Source of the DNA: Dehalococcoidia bacterium
GTDB taxonomy: Bacteria; Chloroflexota; Dehalococcoidia; GIF9; AB-539-J10
Direction of reading: 5' to 3'
Assembly (NCBI GenBank): GCA_004376695.1
Contig: SOJB01000094.1
Span: forward strand, 1-21,570
DNA length: 21,570 bases
In this document: one piece after another, positions 15,115 through 21,570 of the stretch
Layout: each line of letters begins with the position of its first letter
Position numbering within the stretch: the first letter of the stretch is position 1
Notes under the pieces: generated by a model
The model's database searches: none
The model's input: the letters and a program-made list of their open reading frames with translations, nothing else
What the model was told of the DNA's origin: nothing
Translations under genes and position numbers: made by a program

Positions 15115-15221
15115 CGTGAATAGCGGTAGCAGGGCGGTTAGAGATGAAACGACCCCGCTGCGCTTCTTGATTATGGTTACCTTTCCGTACTGATTCCCAG
15201 TTCTGCCACAACCAGAGCAGG

Positions 15222-15251
15222 ATTATGTATCTTTCGTCGCCTGGTTGTCAA
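15222..15251 (-). promoter_or_regulatory. Promoter of the MFS transporter gene
   Basis: The minus strand has a perfect TTGACA (15251-15246) and CATAAT (15227-15222, five of six) separated by 18 bp. Transcription would start near 15215. Confidence 0.6.
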
Positions 15252-15344
15252 GAACTAGTCTCGTCCAAAGACAGATGAGAAGGGAAGGACAGGGATGCCG
15301 GAGCGCGGATTACTCAAGTGCTTGCGGATCGGGCTGCTTGTTCA

Positions 15345-15357
15345 CTGGATTATCCAG
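15345..15357. promoter_or_regulatory. 13-bp palindrome in the uvrB promoter region
   Basis: CTGGAT and ATCCAG are exact inverted repeats around one T. A TATAGT -10-like hexamer follows at 15374-15379, so the palindrome sits where the -35 element of uvrB would be. It does not resemble the known Gram-positive or proteobacterial LexA boxes. Confidence 0.35.
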
Positions 15358-15409
15358 CGTTAGCTGTTTCTAGTATAGTTAGAGATGCTCAGTGAGGTGA
15401 GCGCGCTCC

Positions 15410-17401
15410 ATGTCTCAGTTTAAGATAGTCTCCGATTTCGGTCTTACCGGCGACCAGCCACAAGCGGTCAATAAACTGGTTGGGGGTTTGAACCAGGGTT
15501 ACCGGGAGCAGACACTGCTTGGGGTTACCGGTAGCGGCAAGACCTTCACCATGGCCTGTGTAATCGAGAGAACACAAAGGCCGACGCTGGTCATCTGTCA
15601 CAACAAGACTTTGGCCGCTCAGCTAGTAACGGAGTTCAAGGAGTTCTTCCCCGAGAATGCCGTGGAGTATTTTGTAAGTTACTACGACTATTATCAACCG
15701 GAGGCTTACATCCCCCGCACCGACCTCTATATTGAAAAAGAGACCGACATAAATGAGGAAATCGAGAAACTGCGGCACGCCGCTACCAGGGCTCTCTTCA
15801 CACGTCGAGATGTGGTCATTGTTGCCTCGGTTTCCTGCATCTATAGCCTGGGCGAACCCGAGGAATATCACAGCTTCGCCCTTACTATTGAGAAGAACAA
15901 ACACTATAAGCGAGACAGGCTTGTCCGCCGTTTGGTAGAGATGCGGTACGAACGAAACGATCATGATTTCACCAGAGGCAGATTTCGTATTCGAGGCGAC
16001 ACTCTGGAGATTCAGCCGGCCTATGAGGAGACGGCTCTCAGAATCGAGTTCTGGGGGGACGAGATTGAGCGTATTGTGGAGGTCTGTCCTCTGACCGGCG
16101 AGGTACTGGCTCATTGCGACCAGGTAGATATCTACCCCGCGAAGCACTTTGTTACCTCCCGGGAGAAGCTGGGGGCGGCGATTGGGGACGTCAGGGCTGA
16201 GCTAGAGGAGAGATTGGAGGAGTTAAAGAGCAAGGGAAAACTGCTGGAAGCTCAGAGGCTTGAGGCGCGGACCAATTACGATCTTGAAATGCTTCAAGAA
16301 GTGGGGTACTGCACAGGGGTGGAGAACTACTCCCGGCATCTCCAGCGGCGGGCGCCGGGAAGCAGCCCCTGGACTTTGCTGGATTACTTCACTCGTGACT
16401 TCTTGCTCTTCATCGATGAATCACACATGACGCTGCCTCAGATAAGAGGCATGTATCATGGCGACGCCTCTCGAAAGCAGACGCTCGTTGACTACGGCTT
16501 TCGCCTGCCATCAGCCCTGGATAATCGCCCGCTGAATTTCGAGGAGTTCAACGAGCACATCAACCAGGTCATCTATGTCTCTGCCACACCCAAGCCCTAT
16601 GAATATGAGCGCAGCCAGCAAATGGCGGAGCAGTTAGTCCGCCCCACCGGTTTACTGGAGCCTACCGTTGAGGTCAAGCCGGTTAAGGGGCAGATCGATG
16701 ACCTTGTTCATCAGATAAAGGACAGAGTAGCTAAGGGCGAGCGTTGTCTGGTCACTACCTTGACCAAGCGAATGGCAGAGGAACTCAGCGATTTCCTGAA
16801 AGAGATGGAGATTAAGACTCATTACCTGCATTCGGAGGTGCAGACGTTGGAGCGGGTGGAAATTCTCCGCGACCTCCGCCTCGGCGTCTACGACGTGGTA
16901 GTGGGGGTTAATCTCCTTCGCGAGGGGTTGGACCTGCCCGAAGTGAGCCTCGTAGCCATACTCGATGCTGATAAAGAAGGCTATCTCAGGTCAGAGGAAG
17001 CGCTCATCCAGACCATGGGACGCACTGCCAGACACCTGAATGCTCATGTCATAATGTATGCTGATACCACTACTAAGTCCATGCAGAGAGCTATAGACGA
17101 AATCGGTCGTCGCCGGCAGGTGCAGGAAGCTTACAATAAAGAGCACGGCATAACTCCCCAGGGAATCAAGAAGGGAATCAGGGACATAACTGAGAGAATT
17201 CAAGCGGTAGCCGAGACAAGGACTCGTTATGCGGTTACCCCTGTTTCCAAGGTGGAGATCAGCCGGCTCATCAAGCAACTGGAAGCTCAGATGAAAACAG
17301 CGGCCAGGAATCTGGAGTTTGAAAGAGCTGCTATTATCCGCGACCGCATTATCGAATTGAGGAAGGACGAAGAGCTGATCTTGCCGATAGTAAAACGATG
17401 A
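15410..17401 (+). CDS. uvrB: UvrABC system protein B
   Basis: This 663-aa excinuclease subunit has the N-terminal FxL-T-GDQPxA motif, Walker A GVTGSGKT (38-45), the DNA-clamping beta hairpin YYDYYQPEAYIP, a DEAD-like FIDESH, helicase motifs YVSATP and QTMGRTARH, and a C-terminal UVR domain (LIKQLEAQMKTAARNLEFERAA) that contacts UvrC. It verifies damage after loading by UvrA and positions UvrC for incision in nucleotide excision repair. The length is close to the usual 660-675 aa. A GAGGTG ribosome site lies about ten bases before the ATG. It appears monocistronic, with its own promoter region. The assignment is secure. Confidence 0.97.
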   Translation: MSQFKIVSDFGLTGDQPQAVNKLVGGLNQGYREQTLLGVTGSGKTFTMACVIERTQRPTLVICHNKTLAAQLVTEFKEFFPENAVEYFVSYYDYYQPEAYIPRTDLYIEKETDINEEIEKLRHAATRALFTRRDVVIVASVSCIYSLGEPEEYHSFALTIEKNKHYKRDRLVRRLVEMRYERNDHDFTRGRFRIRGDTLEIQPAYEETALRIEFWGDEIERIVEVCPLTGEVLAHCDQVDIYPAKHFVTSREKLGAAIGDVRAELEERLEELKSKGKLLEAQRLEARTNYDLEMLQEVGYCTGVENYSRHLQRRAPGSSPWTLLDYFTRDFLLFIDESHMTLPQIRGMYHGDASRKQTLVDYGFRLPSALDNRPLNFEEFNEHINQVIYVSATPKPYEYERSQQMAEQLVRPTGLLEPTVEVKPVKGQIDDLVHQIKDRVAKGERCLVTTLTKRMAEELSDFLKEMEIKTHYLHSEVQTLERVEILRDLRLGVYDVVVGVNLLREGLDLPEVSLVAILDADKEGYLRSEEALIQTMGRTARHLNAHVIMYADTTTKSMQRAIDEIGRRRQVQEAYNKEHGITPQGIKKGIRDITERIQAVAETRTRYAVTPVSKVEISRLIKQLEAQMKTAARNLEFERAAIIRDRIIELRKDEELILPIVKR

Positions 17402-17806
17402 AAGGGCATCTTGAACCTGGAGTTCAAGCTTGCTACCCGAAACGAGTATAGATGGATGCGGCGTCAAAGACATCGCAAGAGTTGGTGTCGAGCTACAGGA
17501 CCAGGATGGTGAAGCGTTACGCAGCTGTGCAAGCGGGAAGATAGGCCGGAGCGTGGAAACAGGGCCTACTAGAGGCAGCTGAGGAAAATGCTTGCAGGGA
17601 AGTTCAGGACTCAGGCAGGCTATCGACAAACTACAGCCGGCTTCGCTTGATACCATCCAACAACGTACAGTATTGGTGGGGAGGTCATCTTGACTCTGAA
17701 GCCTTGGATGCCTTCCTTGCCATCCGAGACGAAATACTGTAGATTAACGAGGAAGCCAGCGGTTAACAAGAAAGCCAGCCAAGGCATATGGTTGCGGAAA
17801 TCCAAT
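17402..17806. other. Non-coding interval between uvrB and pilT
   Basis: An inverted repeat (CTTGAAC and GTTCAAG, 17410-17416/17422-17428) follows the uvrB stop by nine bases but has no T-run, so termination there is doubtful. Farther on, 17429-17677 shows only short self-complementary stretches and no gene I can support. A strong GGGGAGG (17678-17684) precedes an in-frame TTG at 17690, a possible alternative pilT start. Confidence 0.5.
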
Positions 17807-18883
17807 ATGCATATAGATGAGCTTCTCAGACTGATGGTGAACAGAGGTGCTTCAGACTTGCACCTCACGGTGCCAAGCCCGCCCGTGCTCCGTATTGACG
17901 GCGCACTGGTACCGCAGAAGGATTTGCCACCCGTGACAGCTAGAGATGTTGAGCTCGCCTTGGAACAAGCTGCTACTGAAGAGCAGAGGTCAGTTTTCGC
18001 TAGAGAATGGGAGCTCGATTTTGCCTATTCTGTTCCCGGGTTAGCCCGATTCCGGGTTAACGCATTGCGACAGAGAGGTGTGATTAGTCTTGCCTTCCGG
18101 TTTGTACCATTTTATGTTCCATCTATTGATGAATGGGGACTACCCCAGATATTCAAGGAGCTCATCCTTAGGCCGAGAGGAATTATCCTGCTTACAGGTC
18201 CTTCTGGCAGTGGTAAGTCGACTACTCTGGCAGCGATGATCAGGCATCTTAATGAGAATGCAACGAAGAATGTTATTACTGTTGAGGACCCTATTGAATT
18301 CCTATTCCGCAACAAAGAATGCCTCATCCGGCAGCGAGACCTGGGGGATGACACCAGATCATTCGCCGCCGCAGTGATACACGCTCTTCGCCATGATGCG
18401 GATGTAATTGTCATCGGGGAAATGCGTGACCTGGATACGATGAGTACAGCTATGACAGCGGCTGAGACAGGGCACCTGGTGCTCGGCACCCTGCATACCG
18501 TCGATGCTCCCCAGTCTATTGACCGCATTATCGACGTATTCCCTCATGGTCAGCAACAGCAGATCAGAGTACAGTTGTCACAGGTAATTGAGGCGGTAAT
18601 ATCACAAACTCTCATCCCCCGTATTGATGGCGGGCGAATAGCCGCATTCGAAATAATGCTGGCCAGCCATACGATCAGGAAGTATATTCGTGAAGAGAAG
18701 ATCTTCGAGATACCTGTTACCATGGAGGTGAGTAGACCGGAGGGGATGCAGACTCTGGATCAGGCGTTGACCGATTTGGTGAAGAGGAAGCTGGTAACGT
18801 TAGAAGACGCCTTGATGAAAAGCAGGGACCCGGTAAAATTGCAGCGGTCTCTTCAATCCGAGGGTGAAGCAGCCACATCCTGA
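17807..18883 (+). CDS. pilT: PilT-family secretion/twitching ATPase
   Basis: From ATG 17807 the product is 358 aa and begins MHIDELLRLMVNRGASDLHL, the standard PilT N-terminus. It has an N-terminal PAS-like domain, the Walker A GPSGSGKST (131-139), an Asp box region (ITVEDPIEF), Walker B IGEMRD (203-208) and the His box GHLVLGTLHT (222-231). The PilT C-terminal AIRNLIRE motif appears as TIRKYIRE (289-296). PilT hexamers drive retraction of type IV pili at the inner face of the membrane. No pilB, pilC or pilin genes are in the window. The frame is also open from TTG 17690, which has an excellent ribosome site but would add 39 basic residues foreign to the family. A response regulator follows after 41 bp. 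Confidence 0.9.
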   Translation: MHIDELLRLMVNRGASDLHLTVPSPPVLRIDGALVPQKDLPPVTARDVELALEQAATEEQRSVFAREWELDFAYSVPGLARFRVNALRQRGVISLAFRFVPFYVPSIDEWGLPQIFKELILRPRGIILLTGPSGSGKSTTLAAMIRHLNENATKNVITVEDPIEFLFRNKECLIRQRDLGDDTRSFAAAVIHALRHDADVIVIGEMRDLDTMSTAMTAAETGHLVLGTLHTVDAPQSIDRIIDVFPHGQQQQIRVQLSQVIEAVISQTLIPRIDGGRIAAFEIMLASHTIRKYIREEKIFEIPVTMEVSRPEGMQTLDQALTDLVKRKLVTLEDALMKSRDPVKLQRSLQSEGEAATS

Positions 18884-18924
18884 AGAACTGCTGGTAGTAC
18901 TGAGCAGGGCCAGGAGGGCGTTGA

Positions 18925-19335
18925 ATGGACAAGAAGAGAATACTCATAGCTGATGACGAACCGAACATAAGATCAGTAGTAGCAAGGATGCTGGACAAAG
19001 ACTATATCGTCCTCGAAGCAGCCAACGGTGAAGAAGCAGTGGATATTGCAGGACGAGAGAGACCGGATATCATCCTCATGGATCTTATGATGCCGGAGAT
19101 GGACGGGTATACTGCTTGCTCCCTGATTAAGGCTGATCAGGCGACGAAGATGATCCCCGTCATTATACTTACTGCCATCGGCCATGAGTTCAACAGGAAG
19201 TTCGCCATGGAGATGGGCGCTGACGCATACATAACCAAACCGTTCACGCCGCAGGTGCTGGCAGACGCGATTAGCCCTCTACTGGGTAAGGCACTTCAAA
19301 GTGACGGTTTTGCCACGGAGACTCTGGAGACCTGA
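18925..19335 (+). CDS. Single-domain response regulator (CheY-like)
   Basis: The 136-aa protein is a lone receiver domain. It has the acidic pair D10/D11, the phospho-acceptor D53 in LMDLMMPEMDG, T83 and K105 in TKPF, so all switch residues are present. There is no output domain; the last 20 residues are a loose tail. Proteins like this act by protein contact, relaying phosphate or binding a motor or enzyme. It follows the pilT-like gene after 41 bp, has an AGGAGG ribosome site seven bases before its ATG, and ends just before a strong terminator, so pilT and this gene form a two-gene operon. A role in controlling the ATPase is inferred from this. Its kinase is not identified; the PAS sensor nearby is a possible partner. 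Confidence 0.93.
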   Translation: MDKKRILIADDEPNIRSVVARMLDKDYIVLEAANGEEAVDIAGRERPDIILMDLMMPEMDGYTACSLIKADQATKMIPVIILTAIGHEFNRKFAMEMGADAYITKPFTPQVLADAISPLLGKALQSDGFATETLET

Positions 19336-19358
19336 ACTCCTGAAGATAACTCGAGTTG

Positions 19359-19390
19359 GGGAAGCCCTCTGTCTTGAGGGCTTCCCTTTT
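19359..19390 (+). terminator. Rho-independent terminator after the pilT-response regulator operon
   Basis: GGGAAGCCCTC (19359-19369) and GAGGGCTTCCC (19376-19386) form a perfect 11-bp stem with a six-base loop, followed directly by TTTTG. It lies 23 bp after the response regulator stop. Confidence 0.93.
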
Positions 19391-19886
19391 GTCGTTAAGC
19401 ATCTGGGCTGAGAGAATCAGGCTAAACCTGCCAGGTGAACAGATCAAACAGAAGAGTCTCTTGTCGAGGAACACTCCCCTGAAAGGTTACTTCAGAGCCA
19501 GAAACATGGGGTTGAGGCGTTAACCTCGCTCCTCTTCGCTTCAAGGAATACGTTCTCAGCCTTATGTTACTACGAAGCGGTAGCCAAAGGCTATCTGGGA
19601 GGACCTGATCCTCTGAAGGCGATTGCATGAACCAGCGAAGAGCGGGATTACAGCCGCTCCGCAGCGAATGCTCAGGAACATCAGGTCCTGAAACCCAGCA
19701 ATCCCGTTAGGGACGTACCGCTCACGCTACCCTATCTCTAAGAATAAGGCGATCCCGTTTCGTTGCCTCCAGTCGGAATAGGCGATGGCAAACACAGTGT
19801 CGGTGCTCCGTATCAGGTATCCGATGGATAGGAACTGCCGGACGGCGCAGTACAGAAGTAACGGAATAGCCCGTACACATGGGTGA
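19391..19886. other. Non-coding region dense in inverted repeats
   Basis: No convincing gene is present. A 61-codon frame on the minus strand (19912-19727) has no recognisable features. The segment holds many self-complementary pairs: GAGG/CCTC around 19513-19526; a 7-bp stem with AAA loop (GGUAGCC/GGCUAUC) around 19579-19595; GAGGA/TCCTC at 19599-19613; GAGCGG/CCGCTC around 19640-19659; and a 10-bp repeat AGGACCTGAT (19600-19609)/ATCAGGTCCT (19680-19689). CGGGATT (19643-19649) also matches AATCCCG (19700-19706). This looks like a folded RNA or the leader of the following gene, but it matches no riboswitch class I could check by eye. Confidence 0.4.
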
Positions 19887-19915
19887 TTGACGCTTCCCGA
19901 AACGCAGGGCATAGT
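19887..19915 (+). promoter_or_regulatory. Probable promoter of the HTH-PAS sensor operon
   Basis: TTGACG (19887-19892, five of six) and CATAGT (19910-19915, four of six) are spaced by 17 bp. The expected start, near 19922, coincides with the palindrome before the HTH gene. Confidence 0.5.
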
Positions 19916-19923
19916 ATGGTATA

Positions 19924-19939
19924 CCTGAATAGTTTCAGG
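19924..19939 (+). promoter_or_regulatory. Palindrome or hairpin before the HTH gene
   Basis: CCTGAA and TTCAGG are perfect inverted repeats with a TAGT loop, 10 bp before the ATG at 19950. It could be an operator for the HTH protein itself, or an RNA hairpin next to the ribosome site (GGGGATAAGG). Confidence 0.4.
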
Positions 19940-19949
19940 GGATAAGGAT

Positions 19950-20237
19950 ATGCCTGTTATTCTTGATGACCGGACTTATTACAGAACCGCCGAGGTCTGC
20001 CGATTGGTCGGCATCACCAGAAATACCCTCTTCAGGTGGTTAAGAAAAGGGATGGTCTCCGATGTCGAGTATCGGGACTGGCGTGGCTGGCGGCTGTTCA
20101 CCCTGGCGCAAATCGAGACGATCAGGATTCAGACCAGCCAAGTTACTGCGACAGTCGGAGAACGTAGGAGGGTGGACACAGGAGGTCAGTGGTCACAGGA
20201 TTTCGCGGTAACAGAGGAATCGAGCAAGAACGAGTAA
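19950..20237 (+). CDS. Small MerR/excisionase-type HTH DNA-binding protein
   Basis: This 95-aa protein has a winged helix-turn-helix of MerR/HTH_17 type at residues 10-58: YYRTAEVCRLVGITRNTLFRWLRKG followed by the wing WRGWRLFTLAQIETI. There is no effector or dimerisation coiled coil; the remaining 35 residues are polar and probably disordered. It has no cysteines placed for metal sensing beyond C17 in the helix. It is probably a transcription factor or DNA-architecture protein. The PAS sensor begins 15 bp downstream, so the two are very likely co-transcribed and functionally linked. A palindrome just before the gene suggests autoregulation. Small HTH proteins like this also occur on mobile elements, but no integrase or phage gene is near. 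Confidence 0.85.
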   Translation: MPVILDDRTYYRTAEVCRLVGITRNTLFRWLRKGMVSDVEYRDWRGWRLFTLAQIETIRIQTSQVTATVGERRRVDTGGQWSQDFAVTEESSKNE

Positions 20238-20252
20238 GAAACCGGATTGCGT

Positions 20253-21570
20253 ATGAAAACAAATGACTCATCTATGAGGAGAGGTGTTTTTCTGGGTGCG
20301 GTAGCCCTGGCTGCAGTTGTTACTCTCATTTTCGGGATCGATGCACTCAGGGAAGAATTGGTTGATGTTGGGGTCATTGATCTTTCGGTTTCTGTGATTT
20401 CGCTTGGCATTTTATGGGCAGCGTATAGGAGACCGCATTCGACGGTTCCTAACTGGGTCTTTGTAGGCGTCATGGCCTCATTCTTTGTATATCTGTTCGC
20501 CGGCGGCGGGCATGGCGGCACGGGGTTTTTGTTTATGCTTCTCATCCCACTGGCAGCTCCCCTTTTCCTGGGCTGGAAGCATGGGATGGCAGTTGCACTC
20601 ATTTCTATGCTGGTCTGTGCGGGACTAGTCGTCGTTGGGGGGAGCATTTCCTCACCTCTTCCGGGCATTCCAGGAAACACATTATTAGCCAGAGCAGGTG
20701 CGGTATATGTTGTTTCGCTGATTCTCTCGGGTTTGTATGATTTCGCGATGCAGAGAGCATATAGAGAAGAGACTCGGGCAAAGGAAGCACTGCGGCAGTC
20801 AGAGGAGAGATACCGTACCATTCTTGATGAGACGGGCGATGGCTACTTCGAGACTGACCTCGCCGGCAATCTGATCTTTGCTAATGATGCCCAGATTCGT
20901 CTCTTAGGCTATTCCAGAGAAGAGACAATCGGGATGAACTATAGAGCCTTTACACCTGAGGAACAGGTGGAAGCTGTTTTCGAAGCCTACAATCGCATGT
21001 ATAGGACCGGCGAGCCATTGATCGACTTCCCCAGCGATATTATGCGCAAAGATGGGAGCCGCGGATTTGCCGAAATCTCGGCTTTCCCGATAAGAAGCGA
21101 TAAGGGTGAGATCACCGGCTTCCGGGGAGTCCGCCGCGATATCACCGAGCGCAAGCGAGCGGAGGAGGCATCGCGAGAGAGCGAGGAAAGGTACCGGAGC
21201 CTGGTGAATAATATAGACGTGGGGATATTCAGGAGCACATCGGGGCCAGGAGGCAGGTTCCTTGAGGTGAACCGGGCTATGGAGAAGATAACCGGATATT
21301 CACGTGAGGGATTACTAAGCATCGATGTCGCGGAACTCTACCATAACTCAGAGGAGAGAGAGGAGGCAATCAAGGAACTTGAGTCCGCCGGGCAGGTATG
21401 CAGAAGAGAGACACGGTGCAGGAAGAAGGATGGCAGTGAGATCATCGTGTCGGATATAACAGCACCGGTAAGAGACGACAGGGGGCGGCTCCTGTATTTC
21501 GACGGCATTCTGGAGGACATCACCGAGCGGAAGAAGATGGAAGAAGCGATAAGACGGGCAGCCGAGGAAT
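20253..21570 (+). CDS. Membrane-anchored PAS-domain sensor protein, N-terminal part (cut by window edge)
   Basis: From ATG 20253 the frame is open to the window end, giving 439 codons. The N-terminus has about six membrane segments (near residues 11-29, 42-58, 68-83, 91-107, 111-130 and 146-162). The conserved-looking GGGHGGTGFLF sits between the third and fourth, a pattern seen in multi-pass sensory input domains. Two PAS/PAC S-box domains follow (about 184-303 and 306-429). Each starts with SEERYR and ends with DITERK, the classical PAS-to-coiled-coil signature. The output domain, histidine kinase or cyclic-dinucleotide enzyme, lies beyond the window. It follows the HTH gene by 15 bp with a weak ribosome site, suggesting coupled expression. 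Confidence 0.9.
   Translation, partial: MKTNDSSMRRGVFLGAVALAAVVTLIFGIDALREELVDVGVIDLSVSVISLGILWAAYRRPHSTVPNWVFVGVMASFFVYLFAGGGHGGTGFLFMLLIPLAAPLFLGWKHGMAVALISMLVCAGLVVVGGSISSPLPGIPGNTLLARAGAVYVVSLILSGLYDFAMQRAYREETRAKEALRQSEERYRTILDETGDGYFETDLAGNLIFANDAQIRLLGYSREETIGMNYRAFTPEEQVEAVFEAYNRMYRTGEPLIDFPSDIMRKDGSRGFAEISAFPIRSDKGEITGFRGVRRDITERKRAEEASRESEERYRSLVNNIDVGIFRSTSGPGGRFLEVNRAMEKITGYSREGLLSIDVAELYHNSEEREEAIKELESAGQVCRRETRCRKKDGSEIIVSDITAPVRDDRGRLLYFDGILEDITERKKMEEAIRRAAEE

Noticed and set aside
17410..17428. uvrB terminator
   Set aside because: The CTTGAAC/GTTCAAG stem is perfect but no T-run follows it.
17440..17560. Cyclic-di-GMP (GEMM) riboswitch before pilT, from AGCTACAGGACC near 17490
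   Set aside because: The conserved CGCAAAG core and the second-helix GTTACCG are absent; the resemblance is too slight.
16991..17656. 221-codon minus-strand frame
   Set aside because: Most of it is antisense to uvrB and the protein is featureless.
19401..19620. TPP riboswitch, from CTGAGA near 19408 and ACCTGATC near 19603
   Set aside because: The two motifs are about 200 bases apart and the GGATAATGCCAGC core is missing; no thiamine gene follows.
19727..19912. 61-codon minus-strand frame in the region before the HTH gene
   Set aside because: No ribosome site, no family resemblance, and it overlaps the predicted promoter of the HTH operon.
20186..20821. 211-codon minus-strand frame
   Set aside because: It is antisense to the PAS sensor N-terminus, whose membrane helices and PAS signatures show which strand codes.

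Overview
The window is a stretch of bacterial chromosome with average-looking base composition, packed with housekeeping genes and ending in a small signalling region. The gene set (ClpC, RadA, non-mevalonate IspD, a DUF5679 micro-protein, an orphan biotinyl-domain protein, a YfhL-type ferredoxin, a PilT-like ATPase, PAS sensors) suggests a Chloroflexota bacterium, probably of the Dehalococcoidia. This is inferred from gene content and recollected gene order; there is no rRNA or tRNA here to settle it. I found no CRISPR array, insertion sequence, tRNA, rRNA or clear prophage.

Layout. (1) 1-4599, minus strand: clpC, a 73-aa biotinyl carrier, radA and the 5' part of ispD (cut by the window edge, so it has no in-frame stop here). 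A good sigma70-type promoter precedes clpC. (2) 4730-6094, plus strand: rsmD, coaD and a 2[4Fe-4S] ferredoxin, diverging from clpC. A perfect 19-bp palindrome sits on the likely rsmD -35 box. (3) 6260-11477, minus: leuS, proC, a zinc-ribbon SAM methyltransferase and a radical SAM enzyme, tightly spaced. leuS has a 312-nt upstream region full of inverted repeats, including two interleaved 7-bp complementary pairs and a hairpin carrying the only Shine-Dalgarno-like sequence near its start codon. (4) 11790-15174, minus: a 47-aa DUF5679 zinc-ribbon protein, gltX translationally coupled to a small coiled-coil protein, and an MFS transporter that may start at a non-standard codon. (5) 15410-19390, plus: uvrB, then a PilT-family ATPase with a single-domain response regulator, closed by a strong intrinsic terminator. 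(6) 19391-21570: about 560 bp of inverted-repeat-rich non-coding DNA, then a small MerR-type HTH protein and the first 439 codons of a membrane-anchored double-PAS sensor that runs off the window.

Functionally, the window covers protein quality control and DNA repair (ClpC, RadA, UvrB), translation (LeuRS, GluRS, RsmD), cofactor, isoprenoid and proline synthesis (CoaD, IspD, ProC), and environmental signalling (PilT with a response regulator, HTH with a PAS sensor). I did not find a clear new defence or mobile system. The most unexplained sequence is non-coding: the leuS leader and the region after the terminator at 19359-19390.
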